Shown here piece after piece: positions 24,030 through 34,334 of a stretch of DNA of 64,000 bases (position 1 is the stretch's first letter; every line of letters begins with the position of its first letter). Source of the DNA: Acanthosepion esculentum (taxonomy: Eukaryota; Mollusca; Cephalopoda; Sepiida; Sepiidae). The position numbers and the translations under genes were made by a program. The stretch covers positions 7,163,278-7,227,277 of the forward strand of contig OZ038498.1 of the NCBI GenBank assembly GCA_964036315.1. The letters run 5' to 3'. Below the pieces are notes generated by a model, which saw nothing but the letters and a program-made list of their open reading frames with translations, did no database searches and was not told the DNA's origin.

Positions 24030-24060
<31 letters not shown>
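24030..24060. repeat. (TA)n tract
   Basis: Short TA dinucleotide run directly after the transposon terminus. Confidence 0.9.
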
Positions 24061-24062
<2 letters not shown>

Positions 24063-24159
24063 GTCATTTTCAATATTAATTTATTGATGAAAAATAACCA
24101 TACTCCAATTAATTATTCATTATCATACAATATAAACAAAGTCCTCCTTAAGATTGTTA

Positions 24160-24510
24160 AAGAGGGAGGACTTCCAGATGGTGCTCGGATCATCAAGGAC
24201 CCCCCACCAGGTCTTGCCTTTTCGGATTTTGGTGTCTCATTCCCGTTGACTGGATGTTACTGCCGAGTTAAGCAAATTCCTCGGCGGATTTGATGTTGTC
24301 GCCGTTTTTCAACTTAATTTTTCCTTCTTGGTTGTAGCGGATAAATTCTGTTTCGCTACCATCAATGTCGAGATCAACATCGCTGGCCGCTTCTTCGATG
24401 AGATGGAGATGTTTGATAGCCTTATCAATCATGTCTGATAACAAGAGGACGTCTTTAAGGCCGCGGTAGAATCTGTCTTGATCGACGGCTCAACAGCATG
24501 GACACTGACG
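24160..24510 (-). pseudogene. LINE reverse transcriptase palm remnant, inverted
   Basis: The minus-strand reading gives LLSDMIDKAIKHLHLIEEAA, then SDVDLDIDGSETEFIRYNQE and KIKLKNGDNIKSAEEFA. This is the segment after the FADD motif in RTE/Jockey-type reverse transcriptases (ALLSDTI..AQ..L..VE..A..VGL..N..KTEFM.YN). The FADD motif itself is lost at the breakpoint near 24510. The C-terminal part of an RT of this kind follows at 24545 on the opposite strand. Confidence 0.7.
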
Positions 24511-24544
24511 TAACACCAATCGGCATCACTTGACGAAACTTACA

Positions 24545-24595
24545 CAACACAAGGATGTTACGAGTTGCATTGGACATCAGCTGGAAGAAACACGC

Positions 24596-24671
<76 letters not shown>

Positions 24672-24870
24672 CGGGGTAGCTGGTCAATCCTGGAGAAGTA
24701 AGTCAGAACTTGTGAGTGATTCCCTCCTATGGAACCCATTGCTCGGGAAAAGATCGGTTGGAAGACCTCATCACACCTACATGGACCAACTTGTAGATGA
24801 CTCTGGATGCTATCTGGAGGATCTGCCGAGAGCGATGTCTGACAGAGAAGGTTGGAAGGAATGAGTCAGG
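24545..24870 (+). pseudogene. LINE reverse transcriptase C-terminal remnant with internal (GA)n
   Basis: The plus-strand reading is MLRVALDISWKKHAT, then a (GA)n tract at 24600-24669 translated as Arg-Glu repeats, then FGVAGQSWRSKSELVSDSLL, WNPLLGKRSVGRPHHTYMDQ and LPRAMSDREGWKE. The order (S-W--H-T, GH-WR--SELVSDLLLW-P, RSVGRP--TYVDQL, DREGW) is the standard C-terminus of an RTE-like LINE. The microsatellite occupies the position of the linker between SWKKHAT and the GHSWR-like block, so it expanded inside former coding sequence. Confidence 0.75.
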
Positions 24871-25276
24871 AGAATCCGAGAAGAATATTCGATCTGATGA
24901 TGATGATACAATATATCAGAAAAAAGAAAGAAAAATATGATGCCAAGTTACAATGACACCTGTATAGTGGTTAGCACGTTTGCTGCAGAAGCTAATGATC
25001 GTGAATTCTACCACCGACGATTACTTTTAAATTTAGAATTTGGACCAAATTACACCTCAGCTAATTCATTTGTGAGTGCAGGAATTTTGTACTTAGAGAG
25101 AATTTGATAGAATAGAAAACATAATGCTTTTTAGTTATTCTTCGTAATAGAAAGTCACCATTTTGTTTCGTTGGTTGAATTTACATGTTGACACTCGTAC
25201 TATTTTTATGTACTATTTATTTTTTTATTATATTAAAATCTATAAGAAAAAAATGGCTTTAGGATAGGTACATATA
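24871..25276 (+). mobile_element. Degraded tRNA-type SINE and unique DNA
   Basis: At 24962-25018 TATAGTGGTTAGCACG (box A-like) and GATCGTGAATTCTACC (box B-like) lie at tRNA spacing. Downstream to 25276 there is no recognised body or tail. Confidence 0.45.
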
Positions 25277-26471
25277 CAAGGTAACCAAAAAGTTCTGTCC
25301 GTTTTCAAAGGAAAAAAAGAAAACGCTTCACAGTATGTGTAACTTATATTTAGTCTTCGAAGTAATCGCCATCGGCAACCAGCACCTTCTGCCAATGTCT
25401 CTCCAGCTGTTCAATGCCCTTGCGGTAGAACTCGAGGGCGGGGGTGACGCAGAGAAGTCCGTGAGGGCTTTGCGCAAGTCTGCTTCATTGTTGATTGATT
25501 TCCCACGAAGATTATTATCCAGGGAGTGGAAGAGGTGGTAATCGGATGGCGCAAGGTCAGGTGAATAAAGTGGATGGCACAAAGTATCCCACCCAAGTTT
25601 CTGTATGGTATCCCTAACCACTCGCGCGACATGCCGCCTGGCGTTGCCATGGAGGAAAAGCACACCTTTGGGATTCACCAGTGCTGGCTCCTTCTGGTGC
25701 AATGCCTGTTGCACACGTTTCAATTGCTGCGAGTATAGGTCTCCAGTGACCGTTTGGTCCGTTGGTAGCAGTTCATAATGAACCACTTAACGACTTGTAC
25801 ACCAGACACAAAGCATAATCTTGCGTGGGTGTATAGGCGGTCTTGCGGTGTGAGGGACAACCAATGTCTGGAACGCTTGGGAATTTCGTACAGAACCCAC
25901 TTGTCATCACTGGTTAGCACTCGATTGAATAAGGATGCGGTACGGTGTCGAGAAAGCAACGATACGCAGGCTGCCACTCGTTGTCCCTTGTAAACCTCTA
26001 ACAGCGTTTGCGGAACCCTCTTGCTCAGTTTGTATGTCTTACTTAGCCTCTTCAATGGACGCCTTCAAGACTCCGTCATTCAAGACATGTGGTCGTCCAC
26101 TGCGAGGCTCATCATGGAGAGACAAATCTCCCGACTTGAATTTTCGAAACCAACGCCTTGCAGTACGTTCATCCACAGCACTATCCCCAAACGCTTGATA
26201 TATGCGGCGACTTGATGCAGCTGCTGATAAGCCCACTTTGAAGTCATGAAGCATACAGCCCCGAACGAGATCTCAAGGAACTTCCATCCTTCTCACAGCT
26301 GTCCGGCTTATAAATTATGACCGGGCACGGTGCACGTGTTTTTTTATAACGTCTGATGTTCCTACTTCTGGCTGTCCGAATTTGAAAACAATTGTTACAC
26401 GCATTTCGTATATATTTCAACTTCATTCAATGACTAATCAAAAAACGGACAGAACTTTTTTGGTTACCTTG
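25277..26471 (-). mobile_element. mariner DNA transposon, nearly full length, inactive
   Basis: Inverted termini CAAGGTAACCAAAAAGTTCT at 25277 and the complementary AGAACTTTTTTGGTTACCTTG at the right end are flanked by TA dinucleotides (25275-25276 and 26472-26473), the canonical mariner target duplication. The element is 1195 bp, a normal mariner size, and encodes one transposase on the minus strand, which is broken (next entry). Confidence 0.92.
25328..26287 (-). pseudogene. mariner transposase, frameshifted and catalytically dead
   Basis: Starting at the minus-strand ATG at 26287 the reading is MEVP, stop, DLVRGCMLHDFKVGLSAAAS, then a helix-turn-helix block ending TARRWFRKFKSGDLSLHD and EPRSGRPHVL. 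A frameshift follows before VLTSDDKWVLYEIPKRSRHW (first catalytic Asp, compare TGDEKW). The second catalytic block reads LHGNARRHVA where mariners have HDNARPHVA, so that Asp is now Gly. The third block YSPDLAPSDYHLF keeps its Asp (a DD34D layout). With at least one stop, frameshifts and one catalytic residue lost, it cannot be active. About 320 codons, close to the usual 340-350. Confidence 0.9.
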
Positions 26472-27330
26472 TAATATTGGTTGTTTATGTCAAAATTTAT
26501 AATCATTTACTTAGTTCAGGAACAGGTATGAATTGGTCGTTTTAATTTGAGTCTGCAAGAATTTACTTGGCCCAGGAATAGGTATTTATTACTCGATTTT
26601 ATTTGAGTCTACAAATTTAGTTTGTTACGAATTAGATATATATTGGTCATTTATATTTGAGCCTATAAGTATGTATATATTAGTTGTTTACATTTTTTAT
26701 AGGTAGGCATTTTATGTGTGTCTTATTACATAGTAATGTATTCAAGTCAGTGTATTCAAGGCTTCGCTGACAACCCACTTAGAATAAAACACGTAAACGT
26801 AGTAATTGTCTTCAAAGCAGAAATAATAAATATTTTTCCACAGTGTCGTGTCCCCAAAATCTAATATTAACAAGCATACAATACATTTTCCTCTTTATTC
26901 TTCTTTAAACAGAGGCTTTACATTAAATATTAGATTACATCAAATAGTGGACTAATACTGTTTGAAAATTCATAATACCTTCGTAACACAAGCATGAGAA
27001 CAAGTGACAGCAAATCCTTAGCCTATCAAAATATTTTTATTATTAACAGAGGAAAAACATTTAGGTAATGATGATATATTTTTGTATTTATTATTGATAA
27101 TATTCTTATTTTATATTACGATTCTTGTTCTCATCTTTATTGCTAGCTTTTCTTTTTCATCTTGATTTTTCTATAACTTTTCAATTGCATATTTTGATTC
27201 TCTAAGCAGAGACCTGCCTTGGAAATGGCATCGCATATTAATGGCATTTGGTAAATTGACAGATTAGGTAGAATTTATCAAGTCTTCAATTTCTGTCTCT
27301 CACGTCTGACAGCCATTTTGTCTCCCTCCA

Positions 27331-27364
<34 letters not shown>

Positions 27365-27599
27365 TGGCTATTACCCCCGGGCTTTAAAGAACCGTCATTA
27401 GAGGGAATTGCTCGCCGCATTTTGAAACTCGAGACAGGATCAATCTCGGCAAAAGGAAGTTCTGAAATGACGCCATCTTGACAATAGACAATGTTAGCCA
27501 AATAATAAAAAAGAAAAAAAATCGTTTTAGTCAATGTAATTTTTAGAAATATCAACTGAAACCTTTAGTCAAGAAAAAGTTCAAGCTGACTCGAAAAAT
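26472..27599. other. Unique DNA with a weak 70-bp repeat and a short (CT)n
   Basis: From 26510 to 26690 a phrase like ATTGGTC..TTTTAATTTGAGTCT repeats about every 70 bp, four times, diverged. (CT)n lies at about 27335-27361. No gene recognised. Confidence 0.45.
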
Positions 27600-27900
27600 A
27601 ATAAACATGGTTATTGATATCTTTTCCTACATCGTGGGCAAAAACGTTTCGACATTTTGCCACCATATCTGGTCCGGTGCTACTGCTTTATATCTCGAGA
27701 TTCTCGACAAAATACAAAGAAGAATCTGCAATGTTATCAGTGCTAACTGAAGATCTCGACATCAGTCACTTTGCCACCGTGGTGACATGGCTTCCCTCAG
27801 TCTTTTCTATAAATATTTTCATGGCTATTGTTTTATTGAGCTTTTCTTTTTGCTATTTTGTTTAGTTTCTTCTATATAAATTATATTCATTGTAAATATT
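27600..27900 (+). pseudogene. LINE-A C-terminal remnant
   Basis: The plus-strand reading gives HIWSGATALYLEILDKIQRR, ICNVIS, then HRGDMASLSLFYKYFHGYC. This is the C-terminal region of a LINE reverse transcriptase family (IWGG...LD.IQKR...RRDVASLSLFY.YFHG.C). A stop follows ICNVISAN. Near-identical peptide remnants occur at 29230 and 47600. Confidence 0.7.
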
Positions 27901-28265
27901 CATCGGTGTTTCATTTTTAAATGTTGTTATTTTTATTCCCCCCTCCCAGACAACTTTCACATTTGGGAACTATATCGGACTTTATAGAGATTTTAAATTA
28001 TTATGGTGGCTGTAGTAAGAAGGGTGAGTAAGAATATGTTGTTTTGGTGTAAGGAATATTGTGGTATGTTTGAGTCAGTAATCGTGGCTAGCTAAGTTTA
28101 AGATAAAACAGATGAATAACTAGCTTTCTCATATCCCCCTTTGGCCTTGTGCCACATTTTTATATTATTCAAAATAAATATTGCATTCGACTTTGGTATC
28201 TCGGCCGCGTGGATTTAAGCGTAGTACTAGTTTGTCAATTAGGCTTCATCGTTTTTCTGTAGAAC
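27901..28265. other. Unique DNA
   Basis: No gene or repeat recognised. Confidence 0.4.
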
Positions 28266-28690
28266 ACACTACATGTAATTTCTGGGATGAGGAATTATCA
28301 TTATTTACACGATTTACATTCGGATGAGGCTACGTAGGCCTAGTTGATTGAAAAACTGGTTCGTAAATTTGATGACATAATAGACGTGAGTTCAATCCCT
28401 GGGCCGACCAGTGTGTACTTGGACTCAGTGAGAAGAGGATGAGCAATAACTGAGTAGTACTAAAAGTAAGAACTAGATACGATATCCATAGACACGGGCA
28501 GTTGAACGAGAACAGTCTACCCCCGGAAATTAAATAAAGGGTTTATTTTGAAATTCCCTGTTGGTTACCCATATCGATATACACCTGATGAAGGCCGGAG
28601 AGTACAACGTCCAAAACATTGTGTCAACATAAAAAAAGATGATGGTAAATAGTGTAAATAGCTTGGTGTAACTTTAAGTTCTATTCCAAT
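28266..28690 (+). mobile_element. tRNA-type SINE with PLE-like tail, copy A
   Basis: The box B-like word GTGAGTTCAATCCC is at 28390. The body ends in ACACCTGATGAAGGCCGGAG, then TACAACGTCC and AACATTGTGTCAAC. Upstream (28270-28325) lies an inverted piece of the tail family, CTGGGATGAGGAATTATCAT, then TTTACACGATTTACATTCGG. This is the arrangement of an inverted tail fragment followed by the SINE that is also seen at 32355 and 52708. Confidence 0.6.
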
Positions 28691-29170
28691 GGTTTCTTTT
28701 CTCCTTCAGTTTCTTGCTTCCCTGTCACCTAAAAAGCTTGAAAAATGTTAATACAAATCCTGTCATCATCTTCGGTCTTAGTAAACCCGTTCTTTTATTG
28801 TCCTTTCTCCTCACTAATGTCTTCTCATTCTCTTTCACTCTCAGTAACCCCTTGCGCCTTAGTGGCATTATCGCCATCTTCTGTCTTTCTGAAACCGTTC
28901 TTTCATTTTCCTTTTTCCTCACTAAAGTCTTCTCATTGTCTTTCACTCCTAGAAACCCCTTGCGTCTTAGTGGCATTATCGCCATCTTCAGTCTTCCTGA
29001 AACCTGTTCTTTTATTGTCTTTTCTCCTCAGTAAAGTCTCCTAATTCTCTTTCCCTCCCAGTAACCCCTTGTGTCTTAGTGGCATTATCGCCATCTTCTG
29101 TCTTCCTGAAACCTGTTCTTTCATTGTCCTTTCTCCTCACTAGTTTTCTCATTTTATTTCACTCCCAGTA
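28691..29170 (+). repeat. 108-bp tandem repeat in a LINE-A 3' UTR
   Basis: Units begin near 28773, 28881, 28989 and 29099 with GTCTT(C/T)CTGAAACC, continue through a T/C-rich CTCCTCACTAA segment, AGTAACCCCTTGCG and CTTAGTGGCATTATCGCCAT. In the copies at 36690 and 50350 the same sequence is present once, so this is a local amplification of 3' UTR sequence. The spacing of 108 keeps open frames across it; these are artefacts. Confidence 0.8.
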
Positions 29171-30070
29171 AAAAGAAATTTATCGTCAGACACCATCTTC
29201 CACATTTACAATTCTACCATTTGTCCGTACATTCAGTACTGTTGCCATATCTGGTCCGGTGCTCCTGCTGTTCATCTCGGGTTTCTCGACAAAATCCTAA
29301 GAAGGATCTGAAGTCAATTCTGACGTGACATCTCAACTTCAATCACTTTCTCACCGACGTGACGTGGCTTCCCTCTGTCTTTTCTACAAATATTTTCATG
29401 GCAACTGCTTTCATAAGCTTTCTCCTTGTGCTTAGATTCATGCAGGAGGGGGTCCTGCATGAATCTAAGCGTGTTACTAAATTTCCGTCTAGATCACACC
29501 CGTTTACTTCTGAAATAGCTAAATGCAACATCATCTTCTACTCCTACAGACTCTGTTCCCGCACTTCCCGCCTGTGGGATTCACTTCCGTTTACTTGCAT
29601 CCCTAATAAATTCAACCTTCAAAAGTTTAAATGCAATGTCAATCACCATATTTTTTCTTCTTGAATTCCGTTCATCTTTGTCCTTTCAACAATCTCACTA
29701 TACTCAGTCTTTCCTCTGACTTTCACTCCCTGTAGCCCACTGCATGCTAGTGGTATGTCAGTCTTGCTGGGGGTGAAATAATTGAACAAACAAAAGAATT
29801 TCGAATATGAGCATGAGGATCTTGTTGATAGAATACATATTTTAATATCATATGTGGGTTGTTACCTTCTCTTAATAATGTTTTTCTTACAAAACAAAAG
29901 CAACACCAATAACTCTTTAGATTTTCAGTAACCCCTTGCATCTAGGTGACTTTATCGACTTGCTTGGGGAGAAATGAAAAAACAACAGTGTTTTCACATT
30001 ACCTTTAAGTCTCAGTAACCCCTTGCAGCAAGTGGATTTATCAATTTGCTTAGGATGAAATGATTAAAAA
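29171..30070 (+). pseudogene. LINE-A C-terminal remnant and repeated 3' terminus
   Basis: Readings in shifting frames give IWSGAPAVHL, then RGFPLSFLQIFSWQ, then LPACGIHFRLLASLINSTFK, matching the copies at 27600 and 47580. An 18-bp-arm palindrome (29430-29470) has been added inside the frame. The 3' terminus, AGTAACCCCTTGCA, a 15-20 bp spacer and CTTG(C/G)TTGGGG-GAAAT, occurs three times (about 29725, 29925 and 30008). Confidence 0.65.
29430..29470. repeat. Perfect 18-bp palindrome with GGGGG spacer
   Basis: GCTTAGATTCATGCAGGA, then GGGGG, then TCCTGCATGAATCTAAGC. The arms are exactly complementary. Other LINE-A copies have only one arm-like sequence here, so this is an inverted duplication inside the old coding sequence. 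Confidence 0.95.
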
Positions 30071-31289
30071 TCACACCACAGAACTTTTACCTTTTATCAT
30101 TTCCACATGAAAAAATGGAGAGTAGTAGTAGTAGTTAATGAAGTCGTGGTGAAGGAGAGATAGATGGTGAGTAAGAAATTTGGAGAAAAAACGAAAGGAA
30201 AGCTGTTGACAGGAAAGCGGGAATGTGATGGAGACAAAAGAAAGACATATGTTTGCTGTCTTTTATGTCTCTTATCGTTGATGTTCTATTGGCTCTTAAA
30301 AATCCAGTGACATTAAATTCAACTTCTAACTTTAATGTCTTTCCTCGCATGAACTGATGTCACTTAAAAAGTGTAAATGAGTTATATTCTAATCCAATTA
30401 TGGCTAGCTTAATGGAAAAGGACGAACTTATCGAGAGAGAAACTTCGAATTTCAATTAAAACTTTTTTTTATCTCCTTACTATAGAAAGCTAAAGTTAAT
30501 GAAGTAAACATTTTTGTACTTTGTAGAATTTACAATTTCAAAAACCCATATGATAAGAGAAAAGCTGATTCATTGTCCATCACACACCGTGTACGTGTGA
30601 CTTTGCCTGCGCCTATATAATGTATATGCGTATGTCTGTGTTGTGTGTGGATGACTTACTCGGCCTCACGCCATTTAATTCATACACACATATACATGCA
30701 CAGACATAAAATTTCACCAAGTTTGATATAATACACTGGAATAATATATTCTCCCGGAACCTGGTTTGGAAAACCGCTGCCATCGGCAGAACAAGAACAT
30801 CATAACGTTGTGGACAAGAAAAAATGGATATCTGTGTCGTGAGGGCTAATTTACATTTCTGTCTGGTAACAACCCCTGTATAAGTGGAAAAAGGGTATAA
30901 GTCAAAACGTGTTAGTAAAATCTGATAATAATACGAAACTAAATTTTACATAATTGTTTCTTCAATTCTTGACTCTATCAAATTAATATCTCGGCTCTGG
31001 AAGGTATTCAGTTTACGGACACTTTTTTCGAATGTTCATTTATTTTCTCGCGTGGGCGTATTCCTGGCGTTTATTTTCTATGATCGAGTTGTCTTAAGTG
31101 CGTATATCCCAAATTCAACAATAAACTATGAAGCCCAATTCCTTGTGACTACCAGAGTAGCTTCTAGGTCAACTATCTGAGATAGATAGTTCTTTTGGGG
31201 TCCTCAAGTGACCCCCCGAGTACAGCGCTTACGTTGGTATTTCATAGGATGAACATCGTACACATTGTACTCTCCACGAATCAACACCT
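30071..31289. other. Unique DNA
   Basis: Contains a short GTAGTAGTAGTAGT at 30121. No gene or known repeat is recognised. Confidence 0.4.
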
Positions 31290-31900
31290 CCTAGATCAAA
31301 GTTTACTGATGGGTATTAAATTCGATTCCGACATGTGATATTTCCTGGCTTGAATCACATGCGTCAGTGGTAACAGTAATATGTAGTATTAACCGTTTCC
31401 TTATAAGGAAACTTTTGACATTCATTGACCGAGCAGCCAGTACTGCTTTCGGTTGAAGTTTATAAACTCTTTGTCTTAAAATAATTTTCATGAAAATAGT
31501 TTTCTCATGACCAGTAGCTGTTATAGTTCTTTCCAAATATTAATTGTAGTTTCATTCCTAGCCTTTTATTTGCAGTAGTGTTTAATGTCAGCATCTTGTC
31601 AATATTTTCTCTTCAAGTTACATGTGAAGTCCGTTTTAGTTGTTACTCCTGTTGGTAGTCCTCAAGTGATATAATCTGATAGCACAGTACAATGCTAAAC
31701 TATACACAAAATGAAATCTTTAAAAAGAGGATCGACTTTACTTTCCTTTATTCGAAAGAAGAGAAAATATATTTTGTTTGGCCTCGCATAATAGTGGAAC
31801 GCTTGTCCTTTCCACGTTTTATAAAAGGCAATGTTATGGTGAACAACAGACGCAATTTTAAATTGTTAGGATAATATATCGAAAAATTATAGAACATGTA
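31290..31900 (+). repeat. Diverged copy of the repeat at 18000-18600
   Basis: Matches 18000-18340 in order and orientation (see the entry at 18071). The (TA)n-tailed part found next to the other copy is absent here. The 60-codon frame at 31692 is not shared with the other copy. Confidence 0.5.
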
Positions 31901-32340
31901 ACAAATTTATCTTGGGGGGAAAAGTCGGAAAGATGGATTTTCAATGTTAGAAGTTTAAACAAACAAAACTGTCACTAGCAGGCAGGAAGGAAGAAGGGAA
32001 TAAATAAGTTTTTTTTTCTTTTTTACTTTCTTACCCCATAGCCACAAATGTTTGCAGTTGTGCCTCAATCTTTAAAAATTTAAATAAAAGGGGTCTTCCA
32101 TGTTCAATGCGAGCGATGTGACGTCAATATTAGAAAAATTGCTTTTAGCACTTTTCGACTAATGGAAAGACAAGGGAAGTCAAAAGTAGTTTGAAAAGTA
32201 AGACGCGATTTATATTCAATAGAAAGACAAATGAAAAGTTAAATATTCTGATGAATTCTTAACTTTTAATGATTGAATAAACTTCTGTAGAATTCGACAA
32301 TCATAAAATTTCGATAGAAATTCCACTACAGCATCGTTTT
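31901..32340. other. Unique DNA
   Basis: No gene or repeat recognised. Confidence 0.4.
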
Positions 32341-33062
32341 TACAAAAGTACGTAGAGTATCTGCCTGTATTTCTGAGATGAGGTATTATGTACACTATTT
32401 ACATTATTCGGACTATTGTCCTCGTCTTTGTCGCCATATTTATCAAAACGTTTCGGCTCTTCAGTATCTGTCTATATTTCTGAGATGAGGTATTATGTAC
32501 ACTATTTACATTATTCTGATTATTGTCCTCATCTTCGTCGCCATATTTATTACAACGTTTCGACCTTTCAGTATCTGTCTATATTTCTGAGATGAGGTAT
32601 TATGTACACTATTTACATTATTCGGACTATTGTCCTCATCTTTGTTGCCATATTTATCAAAACGTTTCAGCCTTTCAGTATCTGTTTATATTTCTGAGAT
32701 GAGGGATTATGTACACTATTTAAATTATTCGAACTATTGTCCTCATCTTTGTCGCCATATTTATTACAACGTTTCGGCCTTTCAGTATCTGTCTATATTT
32801 CTGAGATGAGGTATTATGTACATTATTTACATTATTCAGACTATTGTCATCATCTTTGTCGCCATATTTATTACAACGTTTCGGCCTTTCAGTATCTGTC
32901 TATATTTCTGAGATGAGGTATTATGTACATTATTTACATTATTCAGACTATTGTCCTCATCTTTGTCGCCATATTTATTACAATATTTCGGCCTTTCAGT
33001 ATCTGTCTATATTTCTGAGATGAGGTATTATGTACACTATTTACATTACCCCGACTATTTTC
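32341..33062. repeat. 107-bp satellite, about seven units
   Basis: Units start with AGTATCTGTCTATATTTCTG and continue AGATGAGGTATTATGTACAC, TTACATTATTCGGACTATTG, CTCATCTTTGTCGCCATATT, ACAACGTTTCGGCCTTTC. Starts are at about 32355, 32462, 32570, 32677, 32785, 32892 and 32999, a period of 107-108. Its reverse complement equals the tail of the SINE that follows at 33066. Confidence 0.92.
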
Positions 33063-33400
33063 AAGGACCCATGGCAGAGTGAATAAAGGCGTTGGTTAGA
33101 TCCAGTGACTGGACCCAAAGAGTGTGAGTTCAATAGCTAATTAGGCGGTGGGGAACTTGGAGAGGCGGACTTAACAGGCGATAACTGATAACTGACATCC
33201 ATTAAATATGGCACGCGGAACTAGAACAGTCTACTCCAGTGAGCGAAATAAAGAGATCAGTTCGACATTCCAACCGCCTGAAGAAGGACGGAGCCTACAA
33301 CGGCCTAAACGCTGTGATAAATTTGGCAACAAAGATGAGGCCAATAGTCCGAATCATGGAAATTGTGTAAGTGGTTAGAGATGAAAAGATTTGAAATTGA
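33063..33400 (+). mobile_element. tRNA-type SINE with PLE-like tail, copy B
   Basis: Head: CATGGCAGAGTGAATAAAGG (box A-like) and GTGAGTTCAATAGC (box B-like). The body includes TAACTGACATCCATTAAATA and GAACTAGAACAGTCTACTCC. Tail: CCGCCTGAAGAAGGACGGAG, CCTACAACGGCC, TAAACGCTGTGATAAAT, then ACAAAGATGAGGCCAATAGT. The tail is the reverse complement of the satellite upstream, so satellite and tail form an inverted pair around the SINE body. Confidence 0.75.
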
Positions 33401-34288
<888 letters not shown>

Positions 34289-34334
34289 ATCGCTTCTCGG
34301 CCTTTTGGCTAAGATCAAAGTGTAGTATCTGTTC
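34289..34334 (+). pseudogene. U2 snRNA 5'-domain, the most complete head
   Basis: The first 46 bp match metazoan U2 snRNA from its first base through TGTAGTATCTGTTC with one inserted A in the GATCAA(A)GTG stretch. In U2 this covers stem I and the branch-point recognition sequence GTAGTA. The rest of U2 (Sm site, stems III and IV) is missing, so it cannot act as a spliceosomal RNA. Confidence 0.9.

Noticed and set aside
32341..33062. CRISPR-like regular repeats
   Set aside because: Units are adjacent without unique spacers and the DNA is animal; it is a satellite derived from a SINE tail.
34289..34334. Functional U2 snRNA gene
   Set aside because: Only the first 46 bp are present; the Sm site and 3' stems are missing.
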